NCBI GenBank assembly: GCA_049644265.1
Contig: JBARRO010000119.1
Span: 1-55,012, forward strand
Direction of reading: 5' to 3'
DNA: 55,012 nt
From: JBARRO01 sp049644265
GTDB taxonomy: Bacteria > Bacteroidota > Ignavibacteria > UBA10030
Numbering within the stretch: position 1 is the stretch's first letter; each line of letters begins with the position of its first letter. Under the pieces are notes generated by a model. The model made no database searches. It was not told the origin of the DNA and was given only the letters and a program-made list of their open reading frames with translations. The translations under genes were made by a program, and so were the position numbers. Below are positions 7,533 through 16,256 of the stretch, one piece after another.

Positions 7533-9014
7533 ATGAAACTTTCCTTCGTGAAATCTCCCCTCAAACAGATCAAGGCGGATGTGCTCGCCGTGTTCCTGTT
7601 TCAGGATACGCAGCTGTTCCAAAGAGACGCCCGGACTCTCGGCCGGCTTTTCGGATCCCGCATCGCGCCACTGTTTGACGCCGGGGATTTTCTTGGAAAG
7701 GAAAAGGATACCGCAGTAGTGTATCTCGGCCGGGGTCACAAAAGCCCGCGGCTGCTCCTCGTGGGCATTGGAGAGCAGACGAAGCTTACCCCCGAACGAT
7801 TGCGCAGGGCTGCAGCCATGGCTGCGAAAAAAGCAAAGACCCTGAAAGCCTCGTCGCTGGCGCTCGCCATCCCGACACTCAGGAAGGATGTTCCCGACTC
7901 CATCGTGGCGCTCTGTGAAGGCGCTTCCCTCGCTCTGTACAAATTCGACAAATACCTTACGAAGGAACCTGAAGACCTGAAAAAGATTCAAGAGATCATT
8001 CTCTGTTCTGGCGACGGCGCCGCTGCAAATGCCGCCGGCGGCGCAGTTCGCAGAGCGCAGATCATTGTTGACGCTACGGTCGCTGCCCGCGACCTCGCAA
8101 ACGCCCCCGGGAATGAAATCTACCCGGAAACTCTCGCCGAGGCTACGAAGAAGTCGGGTGAACAGTTCGGGTTTCGCGTGACGGTTCTGGAGGAGTCCGA
8201 GATCGAGGAGTTGGGCATGGGCGGCGTTCTCGGTGTCTGCCAGGGAAGTTCGAAACCGGCACGATTCATTATCCTGGAGTATGGGACCGGCGGCAAACCC
8301 GTCGTCCTCGTCGGAAAAGGAGTGACGTTCGATACCGGTGGAATTTCCATCAAACCGGCAGCGAGTATGGCTGAAATGAAGATGGATATGTCTGGTGCGG
8401 CTGCTGTCATCGGGACATTCCAGGCTATCGCCCGGTTGAAGCTGCCGGTTCATGTCGTGGGACTTATCCCGGCCGTGGAAAATATGCCGAGCGGGAGTGC
8501 CGTGAAACCAGGGGACATCATTCGTCATTTCAACGGGAAGACTTCCGAAGTCGACAACACGGATGCGGAAGGCCGGCTGATTCTCGCAGATGCCCTGGGG
8601 TATGCCTCGCGCTACAATCCGGCTGCCGTGGTGGACCTCGCGACACTCACAGGTGCTTGCGTTGTGGCGTTGGGACATGTGGTAACAGGAATGATGGGGA
8701 ACGACGAAGGTTTGATGAAACGGTTGAAGGCGGCCGGAGAGAAAACGTTTGAACGTCTTTGGGAATTACCGCTCTACGACGAATACGAGAAACTCATCAA
8801 GAGCGATGTTGCTGATGTGAAGAACGTCGGTGGCCGATGGGGTGGTGCAATTACAGCGGGATGGTTTCTCAAGAAATTTGTCGGGAACTACAAATGGGCA
8901 CATCTCGACATTGCCGGTACGGCGATCCTTGAGGAACATGGCGAGTATACCCAACGTGGCGCATCCGGTGTCGGGGTTCGACTTCTCACAGAGTTCCTGA
9001 AAAGCTGGAAGTAG
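7533..9014 (+). CDS. pepA: Leucyl aminopeptidase (M17)
   Basis: PepA is a cytosolic two-metal exopeptidase that removes N-terminal residues. The catalytic C-terminal domain carries K262 and D267 (GKGVTFDTGG), D285 (DMSG), and D344/E346 in NTDAEGRL, the M17 signature; all ligands are present. The N-terminal macro-like domain covers ~1-160. At 493 aa it has full length. AGAAGG precedes the ATG, and nrnA lies just upstream, probably in one transcript. PepA homologues also act as DNA-binding proteins in some species; nothing here tests that. Confidence 0.95.
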   Translation: MKLSFVKSPLKQIKADVLAVFLFQDTQLFQRDARTLGRLFGSRIAPLFDAGDFLGKEKDTAVVYLGRGHKSPRLLLVGIGEQTKLTPERLRRAAAMAAKKAKTLKASSLALAIPTLRKDVPDSIVALCEGASLALYKFDKYLTKEPEDLKKIQEIILCSGDGAAANAAGGAVRRAQIIVDATVAARDLANAPGNEIYPETLAEATKKSGEQFGFRVTVLEESEIEELGMGGVLGVCQGSSKPARFIILEYGTGGKPVVLVGKGVTFDTGGISIKPAASMAEMKMDMSGAAAVIGTFQAIARLKLPVHVVGLIPAVENMPSGSAVKPGDIIRHFNGKTSEVDNTDAEGRLILADALGYASRYNPAAVVDLATLTGACVVALGHVVTGMMGNDEGLMKRLKAAGEKTFERLWELPLYDEYEKLIKSDVADVKNVGGRWGGAITAGWFLKKFVGNYKWAHLDIAGTAILEEHGEYTQRGASGVGVRLLTEFLKSWK

Positions 9015-9083
9015 ACCACGAATGCCAAGAAGATACACGAAGAAGTAAGTTATTCTCACTCCTCGTGTTCTTCTGCTACTGTC
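9015..9083. repeat. 9-nt unit imperfect palindrome (CACGAAG type)
   Basis: The left arm has units ACCACGAAT, GCCAAGAAG, ATACACGAA. The right arm (9056-9083) is roughly their inverted copy (CTCACTCCTCGTG...). The apex contains GAAGTAAGTT (9042-9051), a 10-mer that recurs at the apex of the palindrome at 26618. It fills the pepA-glcD gap and starts right after the pepA stop. Confidence 0.65.
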
Positions 9084-9181
9084 ACGCGACGACCTGTCAG
9101 GCCCCACAACTCGTTGCAATCCTGTCTTCCTTGCCTTTCCTGGCCTTTCTCCGTACTTTTTCCCGAACACTTCCTCAGCCT

Positions 9182-10735
9182 ATGTCAGGATATACAACGA
9201 TAGAACACGATCTTCGGTCTGTGCTGGAGGGGGAATGTTCGTTCGACGAGCTAACACGTCTCGAATACAGCACGGCAGCTTGCTGGTATAAGATCAAACC
9301 CGTAGGCGTGGTATTCCCGGGAAATCCCGAGGATGTTCAAAAGACCGCCAGGTACTGTTTTCAAAACGGGATACCGTTAATAGCCCGTGGTGCCGGAACC
9401 GGCCTTGCAGGCCAGGCCGTCGGCATGGGGATTGTGGTCGATTTCACGAGGCACATGAATACCGTCCTTGCCGTAAACCCAGAAACTGTCGACATTCAAC
9501 CCGGGTTGGTTCTCAATGAACTCAACAAGTCCCTCCTTCCGCATCGTCGCTTGTTTCCGGTTGATCCGGCGAGCGGAAGTCTTTGCAGTGTTGGTGGCAT
9601 GATCGCAACAAACGCGTCGGGGGGACATGGTGTCAAATATGGGTCCACAAAAGATCATGTGGAACGGCTCTCGGTGGTGCTTTCGAACGGAGAAACGGCA
9701 ACGATCGGCTCACCCGCCAGCGGATCAACACATGGACAATTTCCAACACTGGACGAGGTACGGGCCAACATGGAGCCTCTCCTCCGTAAGAACAAGGAAC
9801 TGATTCTCCGAAGATTTCCTCATGTGGCAAAGAACTCATGCGGGTACAATCTTCTTGATGCCGTGAAGACAGAACCGGTTGACCTTCGGAAAATCATCGT
9901 GGGGTCGGAAGGAACGCTGGCCCTCGTCGTTGGAGCGACATTGCGCACGACGGAGATTCCCTCGTGCAGAATCGGTGCGCTGGCCTACTTTCGGAACTAT
10001 GAAACAACGGCCGAGGCGACTCTCAAGGGGCTCCAATTCAAACCCGCCGCCGTGGAACTCCTCGACCATACCTATTTCACCATGGCAAAAGGGAAAGACG
10101 ACGGGCTGCTCCTCGATGAAGCGGCCGCAATTCTGTACTTTGAGTTTGAAGGAACCTCGGTCGAAGAGCTTGCGGGCCATGTCGACCGGTTAAAGGCGGA
10201 GCTCGCTGCGTGTCACATTCTCGATTTCAGAGTCCTGCGCACAGATGAGGATCGGAAGAAACTCTGGAACCTTCGGGAGGAAGTAAGCAGAATGATGAAT
10301 TTCGACAAGACCTTCGGCAAGACCTCGTTCGTGGAGGATGTCGCGGTTCCGGTTCTGAACCTTCCCGCGTTTATTGATGGGCTTCGGTCAATTCTCGACC
10401 GGTACAACATCCGCTTTTCGATCTACGGCCACGCCGGGACCGGCAACATTCACTGCGGCACGTTTGTCGACCTCAGGAATCTTGACCATTACAAGAATAT
10501 CGACACCATTGCATCCGACGTCAGCATCCTGGCGATCTCACTTGGTGGAACCCTCTCCGGCGAGCACGGAGACGGGTTCATTCGCACGCCGTTTCTTGAA
10601 CGATTGTACGGTGCAGAATTGTACGAAGTTTTCAAACAGGTCAAAGGGATCTTTGACCCCACAGCCATCTTAAATCCCGGTAAGATCGTCGGCCCACAAA
10701 ATGCATCCATCCTCCATGACATCGATTTCGCGTAG
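9182..10735 (+). CDS. FAD-linked D-2-hydroxyacid dehydrogenase / glycolate oxidase GlcD-like
   Basis: A flavoprotein of the GlcD/D-lactate dehydrogenase family that oxidises a 2-hydroxyacid to the 2-oxoacid. The N-terminal FAD-binding-4 domain shows ARGAGTGLAGQ (~70-80) and GGMIATNASGGHGVKYG (~145). The C-terminal FAD-oxidase domain has YGHAGTGNIHCG near 420 and ends in LNPGKIV. I start at 9182 (517 aa) because earlier in-frame starts would add a Cys/Phe-rich stretch encoded by the repeat region. Substrate cannot be told; no glcE/glcF partner is adjacent. The next gene overlaps its 3' end by 35 bases. Confidence 0.85.
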   Translation: MSGYTTIEHDLRSVLEGECSFDELTRLEYSTAACWYKIKPVGVVFPGNPEDVQKTARYCFQNGIPLIARGAGTGLAGQAVGMGIVVDFTRHMNTVLAVNPETVDIQPGLVLNELNKSLLPHRRLFPVDPASGSLCSVGGMIATNASGGHGVKYGSTKDHVERLSVVLSNGETATIGSPASGSTHGQFPTLDEVRANMEPLLRKNKELILRRFPHVAKNSCGYNLLDAVKTEPVDLRKIIVGSEGTLALVVGATLRTTEIPSCRIGALAYFRNYETTAEATLKGLQFKPAAVELLDHTYFTMAKGKDDGLLLDEAAAILYFEFEGTSVEELAGHVDRLKAELAACHILDFRVLRTDEDRKKLWNLREEVSRMMNFDKTFGKTSFVEDVAVPVLNLPAFIDGLRSILDRYNIRFSIYGHAGTGNIHCGTFVDLRNLDHYKNIDTIASDVSILAISLGGTLSGEHGDGFIRTPFLERLYGAELYEVFKQVKGIFDPTAILNPGKIVGPQNASILHDIDFA

Positions 10736-12071
10736 ACTCGTCGTCGTTCTCCTTTTTACTGCTGTTCGCCTCTCCTTCGGTCAACAGGATGATTCCGCTC
10801 TCCCGTCCGAACAGAATCGGTTGATCTCATTCGAAACCATAACGGGTTTTGGAGAGGATACGGCACAGGCGCGTGTCTACCTTCATTACCGGATTGGCAA
10901 AGGGTTCTTCGTCTTTGTGAAGAGCCCTCAGAATATCACCGCCGATGATTTCGTCGCCAAGGGCGAGCTTGTTGTCGAACTTCTGAACGAGCAATCGACT
11001 TCTGTGGCCCGGGAGATCCGGCCGATTCGGTTGACGCGAACGGCGCAAGGCCCTCCGCCGGGACCCGCTTCCGACATCATGGGCGCGATGGAGTTCTCGC
11101 TCAAGCCCGGGACATACCAGGTCGTCTTCGAAGTTCATGACATTGAATCGGGGCGGTCGTTCCTTCAGCGTCATGAAAAGGTGACAACAGTCGCGCCCGG
11201 TTCGAGTGCACTGGAGTTGTCATCCCCGATGCTCACGCAGGAACTCTCCGACAGCGCCAACGTCGAGCCACGATTTATCCCCTTGAACCGCGGGTCAAAC
11301 GTATTCTACGGAGGCTCCGGTGGAATTCTGCTTCAACTTCGTGGAACAGGATCGCAAGCAGACATGTCCGCACACTGGAAACTGACCGGACAGGTAGAGC
11401 AGTTTGGCATCGAGCATCAGGAGTTTGAAGGGGGCCAGTATCGAGTCTTCGGCGGCGCGCCTCAACGTTCATCAGACAGCGAGGAGGTTGTCTATACAGT
11501 CAAACCCTCGGCGGCAGGATTAAAGCTCCTGTATTTTCCGATGCCCTTGAAAGCTCTTGAACCCGGCGAATTCAAATGGACTCTGGAGCTCAGCTCCGGC
11601 ATCACAAAAGCAAAGCAAGAACTGTCGTTCCGCGTTTCCTGGCCGACGAAACCCTTTTCGCTTCGCAACTGGGATCTTGCGGTGGACGCACTTCGCCACA
11701 TTGCCACAGAGGAGCAAATGGACGAAATCACGTCCTTCTCATCCTCGCGGGCACAGCAATCATTCCGCGAATTCTGGAAAAAGAAAGATCCCGACACAAC
11801 CACGGCATTCAACGAATACCTTGCGGAATATTACAGGCGCGTCGATGAAGCGGTGAGACGATACTCGACGCCGAATGAAACTGACGGTTACAAGACGGAC
11901 CGGGGAAGAATCTTCATCCTGTTTGGGTCTCCCACACGGACCGAACGTCTTATGAAGCCCAACAGCGTGCCGGCAGAGATTTGGACCTATGAGAACGCCA
12001 AAAAGCGGTTCGTCTTTACAGACCCGAACAAATCAGGAAACTACGTCCTGAGTCAGGCGGACAACCTGTGA
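10701..12071 (+). CDS. Exported GWxTD-domain protein
   Basis: A predicted exported protein (N-terminal hydrophobic stretch RRLVVVLLFTAVRLSFG, then QQ). The C-terminal ~110 residues match the GWxTD domain, including FWKKKDPDTTTAFNEY, a YRRVDEAVRRY segment, the local version of the name motif (GYKTDRGRIFILFGSP) and a WTYEN segment near the end. The middle is beta-rich without known motifs. GWxTD proteins occur in FCB bacteria and Acidobacteria; their function is unknown. A second ATG at 10716 gives a cleaner signal peptide and could be the real start. It overlaps glcD by 35 bases and pdxA by four (GTGA), suggesting one operon. Confidence 0.8.
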   Translation: MHPSSMTSISRRLVVVLLFTAVRLSFGQQDDSALPSEQNRLISFETITGFGEDTAQARVYLHYRIGKGFFVFVKSPQNITADDFVAKGELVVELLNEQSTSVAREIRPIRLTRTAQGPPPGPASDIMGAMEFSLKPGTYQVVFEVHDIESGRSFLQRHEKVTTVAPGSSALELSSPMLTQELSDSANVEPRFIPLNRGSNVFYGGSGGILLQLRGTGSQADMSAHWKLTGQVEQFGIEHQEFEGGQYRVFGGAPQRSSDSEEVVYTVKPSAAGLKLLYFPMPLKALEPGEFKWTLELSSGITKAKQELSFRVSWPTKPFSLRNWDLAVDALRHIATEEQMDEITSFSSSRAQQSFREFWKKKDPDTTTAFNEYLAEYYRRVDEAVRRYSTPNETDGYKTDRGRIFILFGSPTRTERLMKPNSVPAEIWTYENAKKRFVFTDPNKSGNYVLSQADNL

Positions 12072-13063
12072 AACCTTTTGTCGCCGTCACCGTCGGGGAT
12101 TTCAACGGAATTGGACCAGAAGTGGCGCTTAAGGCTGTTGCACATCCGGCCATCCGGAGGATTTGCACCCCAGTTCTCGTCGGCCCTCTGAATGTGTTTG
12201 AACACGTCAGAACTGCTCTGAAGCTGAAAATCCGCCTTGAGAAGTCCTCGCTGTCTGTCTTCAAAAGCTCATGTATTCCCGTTGTTGACGTTGGCGACGG
12301 AATCTGGGCCGACGTGCAATACGGCAAGGTCTCCAAGGCTGCCGGGAAATCCGCGGGTGCTGCCATTGAGCGTGCTGTGGAGCTTTGCGTTCGGGGAAAA
12401 GCCCATGCCATGGTCACCGCACCAAGCTCGAAGGAGGCACTGAACCTCGCCGGCTTCAATTTCCCTGGCCAGACCGAGATGGTGGCAATGCTGAGCAGGT
12501 CGCAGCGATTTGCCATGATGCTCGTGTCCAAAACCATGCGGGTCGGTCTTGTGACAATCCATATCCCAGTCCGGTCCGTCTCCGAGCAACTTTCTGTTGC
12601 GAAGATCAGGGAGAAGCTCGCCATCGTCAACGATTCGTTAAGAAGGGATTTCGGCATCAAGAAACCGTCCATAGCGGTGCTCGCTCTGAATCCTCATGCC
12701 GGTGAGAAAGGCCTGATGGGTACGGAAGACGATGAAATTGTGACACCGGCAGTCCAGCAGGCGAAAGCCGATGGTCTTGCTGTCGATGGTCCATTCCCCG
12801 CCGATGCGTTTTTTGGAAAACAACTCCACAAGCGGTACGGGGCAGTCCTTGCGATGTATCACGATCAAGGGCTCATTCCGCTCAAAATGACGGCGTTCGA
12901 AGAAGGCGTGAATTTCTCTGCCGGATTGAATATCATCAGGACGTCCCCCGACCACGGCACCGCGTTTGACATTGCGGGGAAGAACAAAGCCGGGATCACC
13001 AGCATGCTCGAAGCAATCAAACTCGCCGTTTCATTCGCCAATAATCGGCACAAGCATGATTGA
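12068..13063 (+). CDS. pdxA: 4-hydroxythreonine-4-phosphate dehydrogenase
   Basis: PdxA oxidises 4-phosphohydroxy-L-threonine in the DXP-dependent pathway to pyridoxal phosphate. Motifs: GDFNGIGPE at 10-18, and the three metal-binding histidine contexts THIPVRSV, NPHAGEKG and MYHDQGLIPLK. At 331 aa the length is normal. The start is a GTG overlapping the upstream stop (GTGA). The 3' end overlaps ftsE by eight bases. No other PLP genes are near, so the neighbours are probably linked only by co-transcription. Confidence 0.94.
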   Translation: MKPFVAVTVGDFNGIGPEVALKAVAHPAIRRICTPVLVGPLNVFEHVRTALKLKIRLEKSSLSVFKSSCIPVVDVGDGIWADVQYGKVSKAAGKSAGAAIERAVELCVRGKAHAMVTAPSSKEALNLAGFNFPGQTEMVAMLSRSQRFAMMLVSKTMRVGLVTIHIPVRSVSEQLSVAKIREKLAIVNDSLRRDFGIKKPSIAVLALNPHAGEKGLMGTEDDEIVTPAVQQAKADGLAVDGPFPADAFFGKQLHKRYGAVLAMYHDQGLIPLKMTAFEEGVNFSAGLNIIRTSPDHGTAFDIAGKNKAGITSMLEAIKLAVSFANNRHKHD

Positions 13064-13727
13064 ACTTTTCAACGTTTCTGTCTCCTTCGACGGTCAGCAG
13101 GTCCTGGACAAAATCGATTTTGCGATGAATCGGGGGGAATTCGTTTATCTGGTCGGACAAACAGGCGCGGGCAAGAGCTCGCTCATGCGCCTTCTCTACT
13201 TCGACCTCCAACCGAACAACGGGCGGGTCAAGGTTGCGGGATATAATTCCGCAACGATCAAGAGCCGGGAGGTCCCCTTTGTCAGGCGGAAACTCGGAAT
13301 TGTGTTCCAGGATTTCAAACTCCTCGAAGACCGCAACGTCTATGACAATGTTGCGTTTTCGCTCTACGTAACGAACGCAGGACGGGGCGAAGTGAAGAAG
13401 CGGGTCCTCCGCGCTCTCGCCGACGTCGGGTTGAGCCACAAGAGGAATCAAATGCCGCACGAACTTTCCGGCGGCGAGCAGCAACGCGTGGTTATCGCGC
13501 GGGCGATTGTCAACGAGCCTTCGATTCTCATTGCGGACGAACCGACCGGGAATCTCGACCCCGCATCCTCCGCAGAGATTATGGACCTCCTCACAAAGAT
13601 CAATATGCGGGGGACAGCCATTCTCATGGCCACCCACAATTATGACCTCGTAAAGAAATATCCTGCAAGGATTGTACAGCTGAAAGAAGGGAAGTTGATG
13701 GAAGTGGAATTGAAGACGAGGAAGTAG
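13056..13727 (+). CDS. ftsE: Cell-division ATP-binding protein FtsE
   Basis: FtsE is the ATPase of the FtsEX complex, which activates peptidoglycan hydrolysis at the septum. The 223-aa product shows Walker A GQTGAGKSS (34-42), Q-loop VFQDFKLL, signature LSGGEQQ (137-143), Walker B ILIADEP (157-163) and the switch ATHN. FKLLEDRNVYDNVAF is typical of FtsE over other ABC ATPases. I start at 13056 because the ABC fold begins there (MIELFNV). ftsX is not adjacent, as is usual in Bacteroidota-like genomes. The gene is convergent with the nfu gene, with only one base between the stops. Confidence 0.88.
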   Translation: MIELFNVSVSFDGQQVLDKIDFAMNRGEFVYLVGQTGAGKSSLMRLLYFDLQPNNGRVKVAGYNSATIKSREVPFVRRKLGIVFQDFKLLEDRNVYDNVAFSLYVTNAGRGEVKKRVLRALADVGLSHKRNQMPHELSGGEQQRVVIARAIVNEPSILIADEPTGNLDPASSAEIMDLLTKINMRGTAILMATHNYDLVKKYPARIVQLKEGKLMEVELKTRK

Positions 13728-13728
13728 C

Positions 13729-13959
13729 CTACCGCACCTGCTCCACTCTTCGTACCTCATGATGGTCGATCATGAGCGTCCGCTCGATCCCCGCCCGAAG
13801 GGTCATCACCGACATAGGGCAAATCTCGCACGATCCCACCAAACGCACCTCTACGATTCCATCGTCGGTAATACGAACCAACTCGACATTTCCGCCGTCG
13901 ATCTGAAGAAAGGGGCGGACCTTCGTGAGACTCTGTTCAATGGATTGGGCACTTACCAT
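13729..13959 (-). CDS. NifU-like (Nfu) iron-sulfur scaffold domain protein
   Basis: A small 76-aa protein equal to the NifU C-terminal domain, which transfers Fe-S clusters to target proteins. The hallmark CxxC is present as GSCEICPMSVMTL (C43 and C46), and FLQIDGGNVEL matches the family's leading strand. It lies 14 bases downstream of mrp on the same strand; both are Fe-S cluster carriers, so the pair is functionally sensible. Its stop is one base from the stop of convergent ftsE, with no hairpin between them. Confidence 0.88.
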   Translation of the reverse strand: MVSAQSIEQSLTKVRPFLQIDGGNVELVRITDDGIVEVRLVGSCEICPMSVMTLRAGIERTLMIDHHEVRRVEQVR

Positions 13960-13973
13960 GGTGTGGTTCGGCC

Positions 13974-15071
13974 CTACGATTGATTGCCGATCAGGATTTC
14001 CACCTTCTGCGCTGCCGGCGCTGAAACGTTCCGGATGCTGATCTGTGCCGCCAGGTTACGAGCAATCTGTCGTATGCTCTGAGAGTGTTCCGCGTTCGGG
14101 TGTGAATGCACAATCGGATCTCCCTGGTCGCCTCCCACACGAATTCCCGTGACAATCGGTATCTCGCCCAGGAACGGCACGCCGAGCTCTTTTGCCGTTT
14201 TGCTCCCTCCGCCGCTGTCGAAAATGTTCTCGCGCTGTCCGCAGTGTGGACAGATAAAGTAGCTCATATTTTCCACTATCCCCATGACCGAGACGTTTAC
14301 TTTGTTGAACATCACGAGACCTTTTCGGGCGTCAGCAAGGGCGACGTCCTGCGGTGTCGTGACGATGACGGCACCAGTCAGAGGAATCGTCTGCACCAGG
14401 GTCAATTGAATATCTCCGGTGCCTGGAGGAAGGTCGAACACCAGGTAGTCCAAATCCCCCCACATCACATCCCCCATAAACTGCTTGACGGCTCCGCTCG
14501 CCATGGGACCCCTCCATATGACTGCCTGCATGGGGTCAACCAGAAAGCCGATCGACATGATCTTGACGCCATATTTTTCAAGAGGAATGAGCTTGTTGTT
14601 GGAAACTTTGGGCCGCTCATTGATGCCAAACATCAAGGGAATGCTTGGACCATAGATATCGGCATCGACGAGACCCACCTTGGCACCATCCATGGCAAGT
14701 GACAGGGCAAGATTGACCGCAACCGTCGATTTCCCGACTCCGCCCTTGCCGCTGGCGACGGCAATTGTATTCTTCACGCCCGGTAAAATGGATTCTTTCT
14801 GAGTGTTCACATGCGCGACGACGCTTGAGGTCATGGTGACGTCAACCTTGCCGACGCCTTCCACGTTGCTTCGGATGGCTTTTTCGCAGTCGGCAGCGAA
14901 CTGGTCCCGTACCGGACATGAGGGGGTGGTCAGCTGAAGGTCGAAACGCACATTCTTGCCTTCGATGGTCAGGTTTTTGACAAATCCGAGCGACACAATA
15001 TCGCGATGAAGGTCGGGATCCTGAACGAGGGTAAGAGCTTTGAGGATACTGTCGTTATTCAGTGAAAGCAT
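13974..15071 (-). CDS. mrp: Mrp/ApbC Fe-S cluster carrier ATPase
   Basis: A P-loop ATPase of the Mrp/NBP35 family that carries [4Fe-4S] clusters. It has an N-terminal MIP18/DUF59 domain (residues 1-~85, with DPDLHRDIVSLGFV and TTPSCP), the deviant Walker A GKGGVGKS at 108-115, and the CxxC motif FICPHCGQ in the second half that binds the bridging cluster. At 365 aa the length is normal. It is the first gene of an mrp-nfu pair. No Shine-Dalgarno stands out. Confidence 0.94.
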   Translation of the reverse strand: MLSLNNDSILKALTLVQDPDLHRDIVSLGFVKNLTIEGKNVRFDLQLTTPSCPVRDQFAADCEKAIRSNVEGVGKVDVTMTSSVVAHVNTQKESILPGVKNTIAVASGKGGVGKSTVAVNLALSLAMDGAKVGLVDADIYGPSIPLMFGINERPKVSNNKLIPLEKYGVKIMSIGFLVDPMQAVIWRGPMASGAVKQFMGDVMWGDLDYLVFDLPPGTGDIQLTLVQTIPLTGAVIVTTPQDVALADARKGLVMFNKVNVSVMGIVENMSYFICPHCGQRENIFDSGGGSKTAKELGVPFLGEIPIVTGIRVGGDQGDPIVHSHPNAEHSQSIRQIARNLAAQISIRNVSAPAAQKVEILIGNQS

Positions 15072-15209
15072 GGAGATTCAATAGTGGGAAATAGAGTGTT
15101 TCCTGTATTTGATAATATACCGAAAAAAAGATTGTGTAGTAACAACTGATGACGGGAGTGCCGAGTTCCGGTTCGAAGACGGTTTCTTTGAACTATGAGG
15201 GATTCAAAA

Positions 15210-15262
15210 GGGCTGAAGCCCGCGTTTCCGTGTGTGCGGTGTCCCCGACCTAAAGGTCGGGG
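15210..15262. repeat. Double-hairpin intergenic element
   Basis: Two short hairpins: GGGCTGAAGCCC (15210-15221), and an 8-bp stem CCCCGACC/GGTCGGGG around TAAA (15243-15262). Similar paired 'GGGCT..AGCCC / CCCC..GGGG' elements are widespread between genes in Bacteroidota and relatives. The rest of the mrp-purC gap (15072-15336) shows nothing else I can name. Confidence 0.6.
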
Positions 15263-15336
15263 AAATCTCTGAACCCTGCCGTCTGTAATCCCCTACAGCG
15301 CACTCAAAAAAGCGCAAAACAACACTCCTCGGTGCA

Positions 15337-16245
15337 TTACATCAGGCTCTTCCCGCTCAGGGTTTTCAAGGCCTCAAGGTAGAGTGCGGTTGTTTTGAAG
15401 ATGACGTCTTCGGGAAGTTTTGGAGCGGGTGGTTTCTTGTTGAAATGTATGGAAAGGAGATAATCCCGGACAAATTGTTTGTCATAACTTTCCTGACCTC
15501 TTCCCTGCTGGTACTTAGCCTTCGGCCAGAATCGGGACGAATCGGGAGTGAGGAGCTCATCGATGAGGATCAGGTCATTCTTCTCGTTCAATCCAAACTC
15601 CATTTTCGTGTCGGCGATGATAATTCCTTTTTTCTCCGCAATTCCGACGGCGCGTCTGTAGACCGCAAGGGACGTTTCCCTCACTTTCTCTGCAAGGTTC
15701 TTGCCGATCTTTTCTGCCATCCTATCGAAGGAAATATTCTCATCATGCTTCCCCGCTTCTTCCTTTGTCGCCGGAGTGAATATTGGTTCCGGCAGCTTTG
15801 ATGATTCGACAAGTCCTGCCGGCAGTCTGATTCCGCAAACACTCTGATTTTCCTGATATTCCTTCCAGCCGGATCCGGAGAGAAATCCGCGAACAACACA
15901 CTCCACGGGAAGCGGTTTGGTCTTTCTGACGAGCATCGAACGATCTTCAAGATCCTTCCAATATGGTTTGCAGGAAGAAGGAAAATCGTATATGATAGTC
16001 GAGATGACGTGATTGGGGATGATATCCCCGGTCTGCCCGAACCAGAATTCCGAGATCTGCGTCAGCACCTTCCCTTTGTACGGAATTCCCTGCTGCATGA
16101 TGACATCGTACGCCGAAAGTCGGTCCGTAGCAACGATGAGAAGCGAGTCGCCGAAATCGTAGATATCACGGACCTTACCACGGTTGACGAGGGTGAGTCC
16201 TGGAAAGTTCGTCTGGGTGATGACAGGAACCTGAGATTGGGCCAT
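15337..16245 (-). CDS. purC: Phosphoribosylaminoimidazole-succinocarboxamide (SAICAR) synthase
   Basis: PurC joins aspartate to CAIR using ATP in purine synthesis. The fold starts with GKVRDIYDFGDSLLIVATDRLSAYDV, and carries the GFLSGSGWKEYQ loop and the DTKMEFG motif. From ATG 16245 the protein is 302 aa, in the range of the long PurC form. An in-frame TTG at 16260 would overlap the aat stop; I prefer the ATG, although neither has a clear Shine-Dalgarno. It directly follows aat on the same strand. Confidence 0.94.
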   Translation of the reverse strand: MAQSQVPVITQTNFPGLTLVNRGKVRDIYDFGDSLLIVATDRLSAYDVIMQQGIPYKGKVLTQISEFWFGQTGDIIPNHVISTIIYDFPSSCKPYWKDLEDRSMLVRKTKPLPVECVVRGFLSGSGWKEYQENQSVCGIRLPAGLVESSKLPEPIFTPATKEEAGKHDENISFDRMAEKIGKNLAEKVRETSLAVYRRAVGIAEKKGIIIADTKMEFGLNEKNDLILIDELLTPDSSRFWPKAKYQQGRGQESYDKQFVRDYLLSIHFNKKPPAPKLPEDVIFKTTALYLEALKTLSGKSLM

Positions 16246-16256
16246 GGGAGTCCGCG

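Noticed and set aside
7527..8678. Minus-strand open frame opposite pepA
   Set aside because: pepA carries all M17 ligands on the plus strand; the antisense frame has no recognisable domain.
9065..9181. N-terminal extension of the GlcD-like protein from an earlier start at 9065
   Set aside because: The added 39 residues are encoded by the 9-nt-unit palindrome and the gap, and do not fit the family's N terminus.
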